From positions 1 through 14,390 of the forward strand of contig DATKRK010000361.1 of assembly GCA_035532215.1 (NCBI GenBank): a stretch of 14,390 bases of DNA, read 5' to 3'. Shown piece by piece: positions 6,515 to 14,390 of this stretch (its first letter is position 1; each line of letters starts with the position of its first letter). The stretch comes from JAICIG01 sp035532215 (lineage in GTDB: Bacteria > Planctomycetota > Planctomycetia > Pirellulales > JAICIG01). Below the pieces are notes generated by a model. The model was not told where the DNA came from. It saw nothing but the letters and a program-made list of their open reading frames with translations, and did no database searches. The translations under genes and the position numbers were made by a program.

Positions 6515-7414
6515 GTGGATTCCAACGATGATAGTGCAGGCGGTCTCTGCGAGCAGCCCGCAGCCGGCAATCCGCCATTTTCCCCGGTAAGTCCCCAGCA
6601 GCCCGTCGGCTCGCGCCTGCCAGACCGGCGCCGTGTTGTTTTGCCGGGGCTTTTGTTTGTCGCGACCTGCATCACCACATATCTGGCTCACGGGCTGGCG
6701 TTTGCCGTTCCCCTGATGCTGATCCTGACGACGCATGAGCTGGGGCACTTCTTGCAGGCAGTGCGTTACCGAGTGCCCGCAAGCTTGCCTTACTTTATTC
6801 CCATGCCGCTGAGCCCGTTCGGCACGATGGGAGCGGTGATCGGCATGCAAGCCCACGTCGGCGACCGAAAGGCGCTTTACGACATCGGCATTTCAGGGCC
6901 CTTGGCCGGCCTTGTGCCGGCGATCGGTTGCTCGATCGCCGGCTTGCAACTTTCTCAAGTCGTCGCCATCGCCGGGCAAAAGAATGTCCTGGTCCTCGGG
7001 GAACCGCTGCTTTTCAAATTCCTCGCCTTCCTGACTTTCGGCCCGCTTGACCCAACGCAAGACGTCGCCCTGCATCCGCTGGCCTTTGCCGGCTGGGTCG
7101 GGATTTTCATTACCGGGCTGAATTTGATCCCCATCGGCCAACTCGACGGCGGGCACGTGCTTTACGCCCTGCTGCTGCGACGCGCTCACGCGGTCGCAAC
7201 GTTGCTGATGTTGGCAGCGACAGTCGCCGTGGCGGTGTTTGGTTACTGGGGCTGGCTGCTGATGCTGACGCTGTTGTTCATGATGGGGCCAAAACATCCG
7301 CCCACGGCCGACGACACGGTTCCTCTGGGCCCCGGCCGAACCATCCTCGGCTGGCTCACGCTGGCGTTCGTGGTGCTGGGCTTCACGCCGCAACCGATTC
7401 TCTTCGGTCGCTAG
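6515..7414 (+). CDS. Site-2 (M50) family intramembrane zinc metalloprotease
   Basis: 299 residues from the GTG at 6515 (309 from the ATG at 6485). A hydrophilic Pro/Gly-rich N-tail of about 40 residues precedes several membrane segments. The first catalytic motif H74-E-L-G-H78 lies inside a hydrophobic helix (LMLILTTHELGHFLQAVRYR), and the third metal ligand is in NLIPIGQLDGGH, with D211. A GxxxxG-like membrane stretch (GPLAGLVPAIG) lies between them. Known: M50 proteases cut substrates within the membrane, and this short PDZ-less form resembles the FtsH-like/EGY1 or SREBP-cleaving-type group common in bacteria and plastids. Inference: active, since all metal ligands are present; substrate unknown. 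It reads on its own, 189 bp before the defence operon, and shows no obvious link to it. Confidence 0.92.
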   Translation: MDSNDDSAGGLCEQPAAGNPPFSPVSPQQPVGSRLPDRRRVVLPGLLFVATCITTYLAHGLAFAVPLMLILTTHELGHFLQAVRYRVPASLPYFIPMPLSPFGTMGAVIGMQAHVGDRKALYDIGISGPLAGLVPAIGCSIAGLQLSQVVAIAGQKNVLVLGEPLLFKFLAFLTFGPLDPTQDVALHPLAFAGWVGIFITGLNLIPIGQLDGGHVLYALLLRRAHAVATLLMLAATVAVAVFGYWGWLLMLTLLFMMGPKHPPTADDTVPLGPGRTILGWLTLAFVVLGFTPQPILFGR

Positions 7415-7530
7415 TCTTTATTCATCGTGTCGCGCAGAATGTTGCGTCTTTAGCGCAAGCTGCCCACGCCCCCTGTTCCGCCGTGATTTGCCAGTTCCGG
7501 CCGAACTCGTAAAATCATATCGCGTGAACG

Positions 7531-7558
7531 ATTGACGGTCAATATATCATCTGATATA
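7531..7558. promoter_or_regulatory. Two abutting perfect inverted repeats: candidate operator
   Basis: ATTGAC-G-GTCAAT (7531-7543) is directly joined to, and shares one base with, TATATCA-TC-TGATATA (7543-7558). Both are perfect. The first covers the -35-like hexamer and the second runs into the -10-like hexamer of the candidate promoter. Inference: binding sites for a dimeric repressor, most simply the XRE domain encoded at the N-terminus of the very next gene. Confidence 0.55.
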
Positions 7559-7560
7559 CC
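7532..7560 (+). promoter_or_regulatory. Candidate promoter of the helicase-methylase operon
   Basis: TTGACG (7532-7537), a 17-base spacer and TATACC (7555-7560): five of six and four of six matches to the sigma-70 consensus at ideal spacing, 43 bp before the start codon at 7604. This AT-rich patch stands out in GC-rich surroundings. Nothing else between 7415 and 7530 looks like a promoter. Confidence 0.5.
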
Positions 7561-7570
7561 GTAATACCGT
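7557..7570 (+). repeat. Direct repeat TACCGT-AA-TACCGT
   Basis: Two copies of TACCGT, 8 bp apart start to start, begin inside the second inverted repeat and overlap the -10-like hexamer. They may add to the operator or be chance. Confidence 0.35.
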
Positions 7571-7603
7571 GGTGGTGGTTGCAAGCGACCGGAGCCAAGC
7601 CAA

Positions 7604-10600
7604 ATGGAACGCACGCCGGGCGAGGATTTCCGCGAGCAGATCAAACAACTCCGCGGCCGGCTGGGCCTGACTCAAGTCATGCTAGCGGAGCGGCTGGGGG
7701 TTTCGTTCCCAACCGTAAATCGTTGGGAGAACGGGAAATCCATGCCGTCACAACTGTCTTGGAACCGGCTCCGGGAGATCGCGGGAGAGTTGGTGGAATG
7801 CGAACCAGAGCCGACTAACGCGACCCACTCGGCTCCGCCGATGCTCGATTTCACCGCCCGTCCCGAGGTCGTCAGCGCGCTGGTCGAGGGCGAGCGGTTG
7901 TCGTTCGGCCACCTCGCCAATCCGGCGTTCGCCACCGAGATCTCCAGCATCGATCCCCTCCCACACCAGCGGATCGCAGTCTACGACCACATGCTGAAGC
8001 AGCCCCGCTTGCGGTTCCTGCTGGCCGACGATGCGGGCGCCGGCAAGACGATCATGACGGGCCTGTACATCCGGGAGATGCTATCACGCCGCCTCCTCCG
8101 GAGGGTGTTGATCATTCCGCCCGCCGGCCTCATCGGAAACTGGCAGCGGGAAATGCAGGTGCTGTTCAACCTGCCGTTCAGCGTCGTCGCTGGTTCCGAC
8201 GCCAAGAATTCCAATCCGTTTATTGGATCAGGCAGCGACCGCGTCGTTGTCAGCGTCGATACTCTCGCGGGAGAACGGATGTTCGCGCGGCTGCGGGAAG
8301 AAAAGGTCGAGCCTTATGATCTGGTCGTCTTCGACGAGGCCCACAAGTTATCCGTGGATCGTGGCAACGATTTGCGCATCCGCAAGACCGATCGCTACCG
8401 GCTGGCGGAAGCGCTGGCTGGCGTTCGCGGGACCGACCCGGCGTGGCGGCTTCCTTGGATGCCCCACCACCTACTACTGCTGACCGCCACGCCGCACCAA
8501 GGGAAGGACTACCCGTACTACGGCCTCTGGCGTTTGCTCGAACCGGAAGTTCTCTCCACGCCCGAGGCGTTCGACGAATACCCGCCAGCGCAGCGACAAG
8601 CCCGCTTCATTCGCCGGACGAAGGAGGAAATGGTCCACCTCAGCGGCAAGCCCTTATATCCCAAACGCATTTCCGACACCCTCGGTTACGACCTGACCGA
8701 GGGGCCAATCAGCGAGCAGAAGCTCTACGATGAAACCACGGACTACATGCGGCACGTCTACAATCGGGCCAAGTTGTTGAACCGCTCAGCCGCCCGGCTC
8801 GCCATGAGCGTGCTGCAGCGCCGGCTGGCCAGTTCCACCTACGCGCTGCTGCGCTCCTTCGAGCGGCGCATCGAGAAGCTAACCCACCTGATTCGTGCAG
8901 TCCAAGAGGGGAAGCTTACTGAAGAGCAGTTGGTGGTGCTCCAGCGCCGACTGGCTGAGGAAGACGATGTCCTTGATACCAAGACCGCCGACGAAGAAGG
9001 CTCGCTTAACGGTCGCGAAGAAAACGAAGTATCCGAAGACCGTCTGCTCGCCGGCGTGATCGCCGCCTCGCTCGCCGACCTCATCGTGGAGCGCGAGCAA
9101 GTCGTCGCGCTCCGCGACCTTGCCCGCAAGGTCTACGATCAGGGAGCGGAATCCAAGTTCGATAAGCTGCGCGAGGTTCTGACCGAGTCGCGGTTCGCCG
9201 GCGAGAAGTTCATCGTCTTCACCGAGCACCGCGACACGCTCGACTATCTGGTCCAGCGGCTCAGCGGCATGGGCTACACCGGCCAAATCGCGCAAATCCA
9301 CGGCGGGATGTACTACACCGAACGCCAACAGCAGGTCGAGCGGTTTCGCCGGCCCCACGAAAACGGCGGCGCGAGGTTCATGATCTGCACGGATGCCGCG
9401 GCAGAAGGCATCAACCTGCAGTTCTGCTGGATCATGATCAACTTCGACGTGCCTTGGAACCCGGCCCGGCTCGAACAGCGCATGGGTCGAATCCACCGCT
9501 ATGGCCAGAAGCACGATCCCGTGCAGATCGTGAATTTGGTCGCCCCCAAGACGCGCGAGGGGCTCGTCATCCAGACTCTGCTCAACAAGCTCGAAGCGAT
9601 CCGCGACAGCCTCGGGAGCGAGAAGGTCTTTGACTCGATCGGCCGGCTCTTCGAGGGCGTGTCGCTGAAGACCTACATGGAACGGGCTGTCGTCGAAGGG
9701 GCCGACGCCGCGGCCCATGACTTGGAAGGCAAGCTCACGGCGGAGCAGGTCGAAGCGCTGGCCGCCAAGGAACGGATGCTCTTCGGCGATGGCGGCGACG
9801 TAAAACGCCAGCTCCCCCGCCTCCGAGAAGACCTCGCACAAGAGGCGTATCGTCGCCTGCTGCCGGGCTACGTGCGCCAGTATATCGAGAGCGCGGCCCC
9901 GCAGGCCGACATCGAGATCGCGGGCGACCTCGATGGTTGCTTCTCGCTTCGTCCTGCGAGCAAAGGAGCCGTCGATCCGCTCCTCTACACGCTCGAAATG
10001 TATTCGCCGCAGCAGCGCGAATGCCTGACCGTGGCCCGCCCCGAACAAAAGGACGAGGCCATCTGGGTTCATCCGGGGGAGCCGGTTTTCGAACAGTTTC
10101 GCGCTACCGTGAGCGAACGCCTGGGCGATCAAGCCCTGCGGGGCGCGGTATTCGTCGACCCCGCCACCGACAAGCCTTACCTCTTTCATCTCGCGCTGGT
10201 CAGCGTGATTCGCCAAGGCGACCCCGCGCTAGCCGACTTGGCGACCGAGGAAGTGCTCGACTGCCAACTCGTCGGCGTCAAGCAAAACGAGGGGACCGAT
10301 TTGACGCTCTGCCCGGTCGAACATCTGCTGCTGCTCAACGGCGGGCACAACTTGCCTCCCGCGGCGCAGCGCCTGGCGGCCATCGCCGAGAAGCTCAAGG
10401 ACCAGGCGGCGGCATTTTTGATCGAGCGAGTCGCTCGCGGTCTGGCGCTGGCGCGACGCGATAGCCTGCTGAACAAACTGGCCCAGCGCGAACAATTCAT
10501 TCAGCGAGGTTTCAACTTCCAGGAGACGGAACTGGCCGCCGCGCGCGTCAAACAGTCGGAGAAGGCGCGTAGCGGCAATACCGCCGCCGCCAAGGCGCTC

Positions 10601-11179
10601 AAGGACATCAAGGATCAGCAGCGATCCCTTGCAGAGCGGCGGGCCACGGCACTGGCGACAATCCGCCGGGAGCCGGAATTAATCGCCCCCGGCAACCTCG
10701 CCTTTCTCGCCCACGCATTGATCGTCCCCTCGACCAACGCCGAAGACCTGGCTCGTCATGACGCCGAGGTGGAACGGGTCGCGATGGACTTCGTGCGTGC
10801 GTATGAAGAAGCCGAAGGGGCGGCCGTGAAGGACGTCCACACGCCCGAACTCGCCCGCGCCGCCGGGTTGACCGACAACCCCGGATTCGATTTGCTGGCG
10901 ATCTACCCGACAGGCGATCCGCGGGGCAGGCGAGCTATCGAGGTGAAAGGCCGTGCCAATTCGGGCGATATCGAGGTGTCCTCGAACGAGTGGGCCCGAG
11001 CGGCCAACCTCCGCGACGGCTATTGGCTCGATGTGGTCTACGGCTGCGCGACCCCTGCGCCGCAACTAGATCGCGTGCAAGACCCCTTTGGCGCTTTGCT
11101 GGCGAAGGCTAAGGGGAGCATGCTGGTCAGCCGACAACAAATTCGCCAAGCATCGCAAAGCGAAACGGACCACTTATGA
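7604..11179 (+). CDS. XRE-HTH / SNF2-HepA-like helicase / DUF3883 fusion (DrmD-like defence protein)
   Basis: 1191 residues; GGAG 9 bases before the ATG. Residues 8-62 are an XRE-type helix-turn-helix (LGLTQVMLAERLGVSFPTVN ... WENGK). The superfamily 2 helicase core follows: Walker A LADDAGAGKT (140-149), DEAH (244-247), LTATPHQGKD, then lobe 2 with CTDAAAEGINLQ (595 on) and the arginine motif QRMGRIHRYGQ (625-635). A charged insert of about 60 residues near 430-480 separates the lobes, and a helical, coiled-coil-like part spans about 960-1025. The C-terminus (about 1085-1165) is DUF3883-like: GFDLLA ... RRAIEVKGRA, with the E-x-K of PD-(D/E)xK-type nucleases. Known: SNF2-type helicases of this layout occur in DISARM class 1 (DrmD) and related defence operons beside DNA methylases. 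Inference: DNA translocase/effector of a phage-defence system; the HTH may autoregulate it. The stop overlaps the methylase start. Confidence 0.93.
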   Translation: MERTPGEDFREQIKQLRGRLGLTQVMLAERLGVSFPTVNRWENGKSMPSQLSWNRLREIAGELVECEPEPTNATHSAPPMLDFTARPEVVSALVEGERLSFGHLANPAFATEISSIDPLPHQRIAVYDHMLKQPRLRFLLADDAGAGKTIMTGLYIREMLSRRLLRRVLIIPPAGLIGNWQREMQVLFNLPFSVVAGSDAKNSNPFIGSGSDRVVVSVDTLAGERMFARLREEKVEPYDLVVFDEAHKLSVDRGNDLRIRKTDRYRLAEALAGVRGTDPAWRLPWMPHHLLLLTATPHQGKDYPYYGLWRLLEPEVLSTPEAFDEYPPAQRQARFIRRTKEEMVHLSGKPLYPKRISDTLGYDLTEGPISEQKLYDETTDYMRHVYNRAKLLNRSAARLAMSVLQRRLASSTYALLRSFERRIEKLTHLIRAVQEGKLTEEQLVVLQRRLAEEDDVLDTKTADEEGSLNGREENEVSEDRLLAGVIAASLADLIVEREQVVALRDLARKVYDQGAESKFDKLREVLTESRFAGEKFIVFTEHRDTLDYLVQRLSGMGYTGQIAQIHGGMYYTERQQQVERFRRPHENGGARFMICTDAAAEGINLQFCWIMINFDVPWNPARLEQRMGRIHRYGQKHDPVQIVNLVAPKTREGLVIQTLLNKLEAIRDSLGSEKVFDSIGRLFEGVSLKTYMERAVVEGADAAAHDLEGKLTAEQVEALAAKERMLFGDGGDVKRQLPRLREDLAQEAYRRLLPGYVRQYIESAAPQADIEIAGDLDGCFSLRPASKGAVDPLLYTLEMYSPQQRECLTVARPEQKDEAIWVHPGEPVFEQFRATVSERLGDQALRGAVFVDPATDKPYLFHLALVSVIRQGDPALADLATEEVLDCQLVGVKQNEGTDLTLCPVEHLLLLNGGHNLPPAAQRLAAIAEKLKDQAAAFLIERVARGLALARRDSLLNKLAQREQFIQRGFNFQETELAAARVKQSEKARSGNTAAAKALKDIKDQQRSLAERRATALATIRREPELIAPGNLAFLAHALIVPSTNAEDLARHDAEVERVAMDFVRAYEEAEGAAVKDVHTPELARAAGLTDNPGFDLLAIYPTGDPRGRRAIEVKGRANSGDIEVSSNEWARAANLRDGYWLDVVYGCATPAPQLDRVQDPFGALLAKAKGSMLVSRQQIRQASQSETDHL

Positions 11180-14100
11180 CCGACTTCCCCCGACTGATCG
11201 AATTCGCCTTCCCGCTCAAGCAGACGTCGCTGGACTCGGTCCACGAGAAGAACGTCCGCCACGGGCATATTTCCACGCTGCACATTTGGCCGGCGCGGCG
11301 GCCGTTGGCGGCGTGCCGGGCGGCGTTGATCGCCACGCTCTTGCCCGACCCCGGCGACGCCGAAAAACGGAAGGAGTTGTGCGAGAAGATCGCCGGGAAG
11401 GTCGTCAAGAAGATCGAGAAGAAGAAGATGCCCAACGGCCAAATCGTTGAGCGAATCAAAGAGGAGACCGAGGGGGGCATTCTGCACTGGGGCCGGGAGA
11501 CTGAGAACGCCGAGACGCTGGAATGGTTCCGCCAGGAAATCCGCAAGGCTTATGGGGGTCGCGCGCCCAAAGTGCTCGATCCGTTCGCTGGCGGCGGCGC
11601 GATTCCCTTGGAGGCCATGCGATTGGGCTGTGAGGCGACGGCGGTGGACATCAACCCGGTCGCGTGGTTCATCCTCAAATGCACGCTGGAGTATCCGCAG
11701 AAGCTGGCCGGGCAAACCCGCCCGCTGCCGGAGTTCATTCTGCACGACGACGCCTTCATGGCCGAGTTTTTCATGAAGGCGAAGGGGTACAGCAAATCCG
11801 AAACGAAGGCGGCGGTGAAGCGGCTTCACGAACTGCTCAAGAAAAAGGTCAAGTGGATCCAGAAGAAGGATCAGAAGAGCCTCGCTTTCGATCCTCAGGC
11901 CGACAAGGATGCGGATGAGCTTCAAGCTGACCTGGCTTGGCACGTGCGTGCCTGGGGCCAATGGGTGCTCGATCGAGCGCGACGCGAACTGGCCCAATAT
12001 TATCCGACCTATGCCGACTTCGAGCCGCTCGCGAAGGATCCCGTCGCATACGAGCACCAGCCAATGCGCCTGGTCCAACTTAACGACGACGGCACGGCGG
12101 ACATCTCTACTCTTAACGCGGAGTTCACCCAGGAATACTTGGACGACAAGCGGAACCCGCGTTGGGTCGCCAAGCCGACGGTCGCGTATCTCTGGGCTCG
12201 GACCGTGACGTGTAAGAACTGCAGGAAGGTAATTCCGATTCTCAAGACCTGCTGGCTAAACAAGCGCGCCTCAGATCGAGTGCTTCTTCACATTAGCGCA
12301 TGGGAATCGGGCAACCTTCTGTGCGAAATCGAGCACAGTGTACCGCTACGCGGTGGAAACGCCGCACAACGTCGTGAACACGATAAGCAACTCGGACAAG
12401 GCACAATGACCAAGTCGGGCGCGAAATGTCCGTTCTGCCCAGCTACGATGACAAAGGAGGATCTTCAAGTCGAAGGACGTGCCGGTAACCTTGGGTACCA
12501 CCTTACCGCGGTCGTCGTCGATGGACCTGGCGTACGTGAGTTTCGTCTTCCTACGGACGCTGAGCTCCTTGGTGCTGCCGTTCCGCAACACGTGCTGCAG
12601 AAAGCCTTCAACTCCCTTCCATACGGGCAGATCAACGAACCGATCCAGAAAAACGCCAAGGGGGATACTTGGTGTGTCAACTATGGCATCGACTCCTTTT
12701 CGAAGCTTTTCAGTTCGCGACAGTTGCTTGCACTTGGAGTTTTTGCCGGAGCCGCGCGCAGTGCCCACGCCGAGATGATCGACAGCGGATTATCGGAAGA
12801 CTGGGCAGAAGCCAGTTCTGGTTACCTTTACTGTTGTCTCTCGCGACTCGCTGATCGTAACAGTCAGGTTTGTCGATGGCAGGTGGGCAGTAACAAGATC
12901 GGAAACACCTTTACTCGCTATGCGCTCCCCTTCATGTGGGATTTCTGCGAAGTCATGCCGTGGGCCGATTCAAGCGGCGGATTCCTTCAAGCAGTCGAGT
13001 GGGTTGCTAAGGTTGTCACACATAACAGTTTGGCCGTCTGCGAGTCGCCTGGCTGTGCTGCCGAAAACAAATCAGCAATTGCGCAACGTCATGGTGGCGT
13101 TGATCTGATTGTGACAGACCCGCCGTACTACGACGCCATCGGATACGGCGTCGTCATGGATTTCTTTGCGGTATGGCTCAAGCGTGCCATGTTGAGAATT
13201 GTCCCCGGCGTTGAGGAAAGCTTGGCCGACCTCGGGAAACCGAAGTGGGACGGTGAGCGCGAGGATGGCGAGCTGGTCGACGATGCCGAACGTCATGATG
13301 GCGATAAGGCAAAGTCAAAGCGGGTCTACGAAGATGGGATGGCCCGAGCATTTATTGCGGCACACGAGTCTCTCTTGCCCGAAGGGAGGCTTGTCATCGT
13401 CTTCGCACACAAAGAACCGGATGCATGGGAAACTCTCGTCGCAGCAATCATTCGCGCTGGATTTGTCGTGGATGCTAGCTGGCCAATTATGACCGAGAGA
13501 AGCTCGCGCATGCGTTCAATGGGATCAGCGGCGCTATCTTCGTCAGTCTGGCTAGTCTGCAAGAAGCGTCCTGTCACGGCCAAGCCCGGTTGGGACAACA
13601 ACGTCCTGGAAGAAATGCGAGCAAATATCGCAGTCAAGCTGCGGGAGTTCTGGGACGCTGGCATCCGCGGACCGGACTTTGTGTGGGCGGCAACCGGGCC
13701 GGCGATGGAGGCCTACAGCAAACACCCCGTAGTGCGCAAGGCAAACGAACCCAACGCGACCATGGGCGTGGGCGAGTTCCTCAACCACGTTCGCCGCATG
13801 GTGGTCGACTATATCGTCGGCCAAGTGCTCACCGGCGAGCAAGGGGCGGACATGGCCGCCGCCGACCGGCTCGACGAAGTGTCGGCCTATTACCTGCTGC
13901 ACCGGCACGACTTCGGCCTCGACGAAGCGCCTGTCGGCGCGTGCATTCTCTACGCCACTGCGTGTGGATTGTCGGATTCCGAGTTGGACAAGGCTTGGGA
14001 TATTTTGGTTCACGCCGGCGGCGACGTCTCCGCAGAGGATGACGTCGTCGAAAGCGACGATGACAATACCGAAGGAGACGATGAACTCGCCGAGGAAACT

Positions 14101-14390
14101 GGCGGCGGCAGCAAGGTGAAGCTCAAACCTTGGAATCAACGTCGCAACAAGAACATGGGGCACGAGGCGCCCGAGGGACGAGCCGTGCCGCTGATCGACC
14201 GCATCCACCGCGTGATGCACCTTTGGAAGGACGGCGACGTGCAGAAGGTCGATGAATTTCTCGATCAACATGCGCTGCGCAGGAACGAGTTGTTCAAACG
14301 CGTGGTGCAGTCGTTGATCGAATTGTCGACCAACAGCGAGCGGTCGCTTCTGGAGAGTATCAGCAACCACATCGGTGCGAAGGGAGCGAT
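11176..14390 (+). CDS. DUF1156 / Zn-ribbon DNA methyltransferase (partial at 3' end)
   Basis: The ATG at 11176 overlaps the helicase stop (ATGA), and the frame is open to the window edge: 1071 codons, no stop. Residues 16-55 match DUF1156 (EKNVRHGHISTLHIWPARRP, then LAACRAAL). SAM motif I is VLDPFAGGGAIPLEA (D135-PFAGGG-141), followed by AVDINP. A Zn ribbon is formed by C346-x-x-C349 and C418-x-x-C421. Catalytic motif IV is DPPYYD (648-653) in TDPPYYDAIGYGVVMDFFAV. An acidic linker lies at about 950-970, then a basic/helical tail. Known: COG1743/DUF1156 enzymes are amino (N6-adenine or N4-cytosine) methylases found in DISARM-like and DUF499-containing defence islands. Motif I before a long insert before DPPY resembles the alpha class, so the insert is the likely target-recognition region. 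Inference: self-marking methylase of the system. Codon use shifts in mid-gene (third-position GC about 85%, 57%, 77%), hinting at a mosaic gene. Confidence 0.95.
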   Translation, partial: MTDFPRLIEFAFPLKQTSLDSVHEKNVRHGHISTLHIWPARRPLAACRAALIATLLPDPGDAEKRKELCEKIAGKVVKKIEKKKMPNGQIVERIKEETEGGILHWGRETENAETLEWFRQEIRKAYGGRAPKVLDPFAGGGAIPLEAMRLGCEATAVDINPVAWFILKCTLEYPQKLAGQTRPLPEFILHDDAFMAEFFMKAKGYSKSETKAAVKRLHELLKKKVKWIQKKDQKSLAFDPQADKDADELQADLAWHVRAWGQWVLDRARRELAQYYPTYADFEPLAKDPVAYEHQPMRLVQLNDDGTADISTLNAEFTQEYLDDKRNPRWVAKPTVAYLWARTVTCKNCRKVIPILKTCWLNKRASDRVLLHISAWESGNLLCEIEHSVPLRGGNAAQRREHDKQLGQGTMTKSGAKCPFCPATMTKEDLQVEGRAGNLGYHLTAVVVDGPGVREFRLPTDAELLGAAVPQHVLQKAFNSLPYGQINEPIQKNAKGDTWCVNYGIDSFSKLFSSRQLLALGVFAGAARSAHAEMIDSGLSEDWAEASSGYLYCCLSRLADRNSQVCRWQVGSNKIGNTFTRYALPFMWDFCEVMPWADSSGGFLQAVEWVAKVVTHNSLAVCESPGCAAENKSAIAQRHGGVDLIVTDPPYYDAIGYGVVMDFFAVWLKRAMLRIVPGVEESLADLGKPKWDGEREDGELVDDAERHDGDKAKSKRVYEDGMARAFIAAHESLLPEGRLVIVFAHKEPDAWETLVAAIIRAGFVVDASWPIMTERSSRMRSMGSAALSSSVWLVCKKRPVTAKPGWDNNVLEEMRANIAVKLREFWDAGIRGPDFVWAATGPAMEAYSKHPVVRKANEPNATMGVGEFLNHVRRMVVDYIVGQVLTGEQGADMAAADRLDEVSAYYLLHRHDFGLDEAPVGACILYATACGLSDSELDKAWDILVHAGGDVSAEDDVVESDDDNTEGDDELAEETGGGSKVKLKPWNQRRNKNMGHEAPEGRAVPLIDRIHRVMHLWKDGDVQKVDEFLDQHALRRNELFKRVVQSLIELSTNSERSLLESISNHIGAKGA

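Noticed and set aside
6893..7393. A 166-codon minus-strand frame
   Set aside because: It is antisense to the M50 protease; Gln/His-rich with no domain.
7442..7458. Small inverted repeat TTGCG...CGCAA after the M50 gene as a terminator
   Set aside because: The stem has only 5 bp and no T-run follows, which is too weak to call.
8879..10216. A 445-codon open frame on the minus strand
   Set aside because: It lies wholly inside the helicase, whose motifs are unmistakable. It is the antisense mirror typical of GC-rich coding DNA and its product has no recognisable domain.
11038..12078. A 346-codon open frame on the minus strand
   Set aside because: It is antisense to the helicase end and methylase start, with a leucine/arginine-rich low-complexity product and no ribosome binding site.
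13552..14370. A 272-codon open frame on the minus strand
   Set aside because: It is antisense to the methylase C-terminal region, and the plus-strand frame has continuous motifs and sensible codon use.
1..14390. CRISPR array, tRNA, rRNA or complete insertion sequence
   Set aside because: No regularly spaced repeats, no tRNA-like cloverleaf with a GTTCGA-type arm in context, and no transposase with flanking inverted repeats were seen by eye.

Overview
The window looks like a GC-rich chromosomal segment of a planctomycete (Planctomycetota, possibly Pirellulales-like). This is inference from protein style, not from a marker gene. The supports are a secreted TlpA-type thioredoxin fused to several carboxypeptidase-regulatory-like beta domains, a secreted protein with repeated L-[ST]-x-x-[QE]-x-x-K-L motifs of a kind I associate with planctomycetes, a lysine/alanine-rich HARE winged-helix protein, and TPR and S1 gene scraps.

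Layout. Positions 1-900 are a graveyard: the first codons of a gene leaving the left edge (minus), a TPR fragment with no start (79-549, minus) and a truncated S1-domain gene (691-918, plus). Positions 897-4909 (minus) hold two genes in line: the TlpA/carboxypeptidase-regulatory protein (2768-4909), then an exported LTxxQ-like protein (897-2564). A divergent intergenic region of about 620 bp (4910-5527) follows, with two hairpins but no gene I can support. Plus-strand genes then begin: a histone-H1-like HARE-HTH protein (5528-5887), a small acidic protein 14 bp behind it (5902-6108), a remnant of a slipin/SPFH gene (about 6271-6405), and a compact site-2 (M50) membrane protease (6515-7414).

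The most interesting part is 7531-14390. A promoter-like element (TTGACG-N17-TATACC) is covered by two abutting perfect inverted repeats. It precedes a 1191-residue protein with an N-terminal XRE-type helix-turn-helix, an SNF2/HepA-like helicase and a C-terminal DUF3883 domain with an E-x-K nuclease-like signature. Its stop overlaps (ATGA) the start of a DUF1156 / Zn-ribbon adenine (or cytosine-N4) DNA methyltransferase of more than 1071 residues, which runs off the right edge. SNF2 helicase plus DUF1156 methylase is the front end of DISARM-class-1-like (DrmD/DrmMI) or DUF1156-DUF499-type phage-defence operons. The rest of the operon would lie beyond position 14390.

Working model (inference): the methylase marks host DNA, the helicase/nuclease-like protein acts on unmarked DNA, and the helicase's own XRE domain binds the tandem palindromes to repress the operon. 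Third-position GC in the methylase falls from about 85% to about 57% and returns to about 77% (hand counts of 200 codons each). The dip coincides with the Zn-ribbon to DPPY region, which suggests the specificity module was replaced by recombination.
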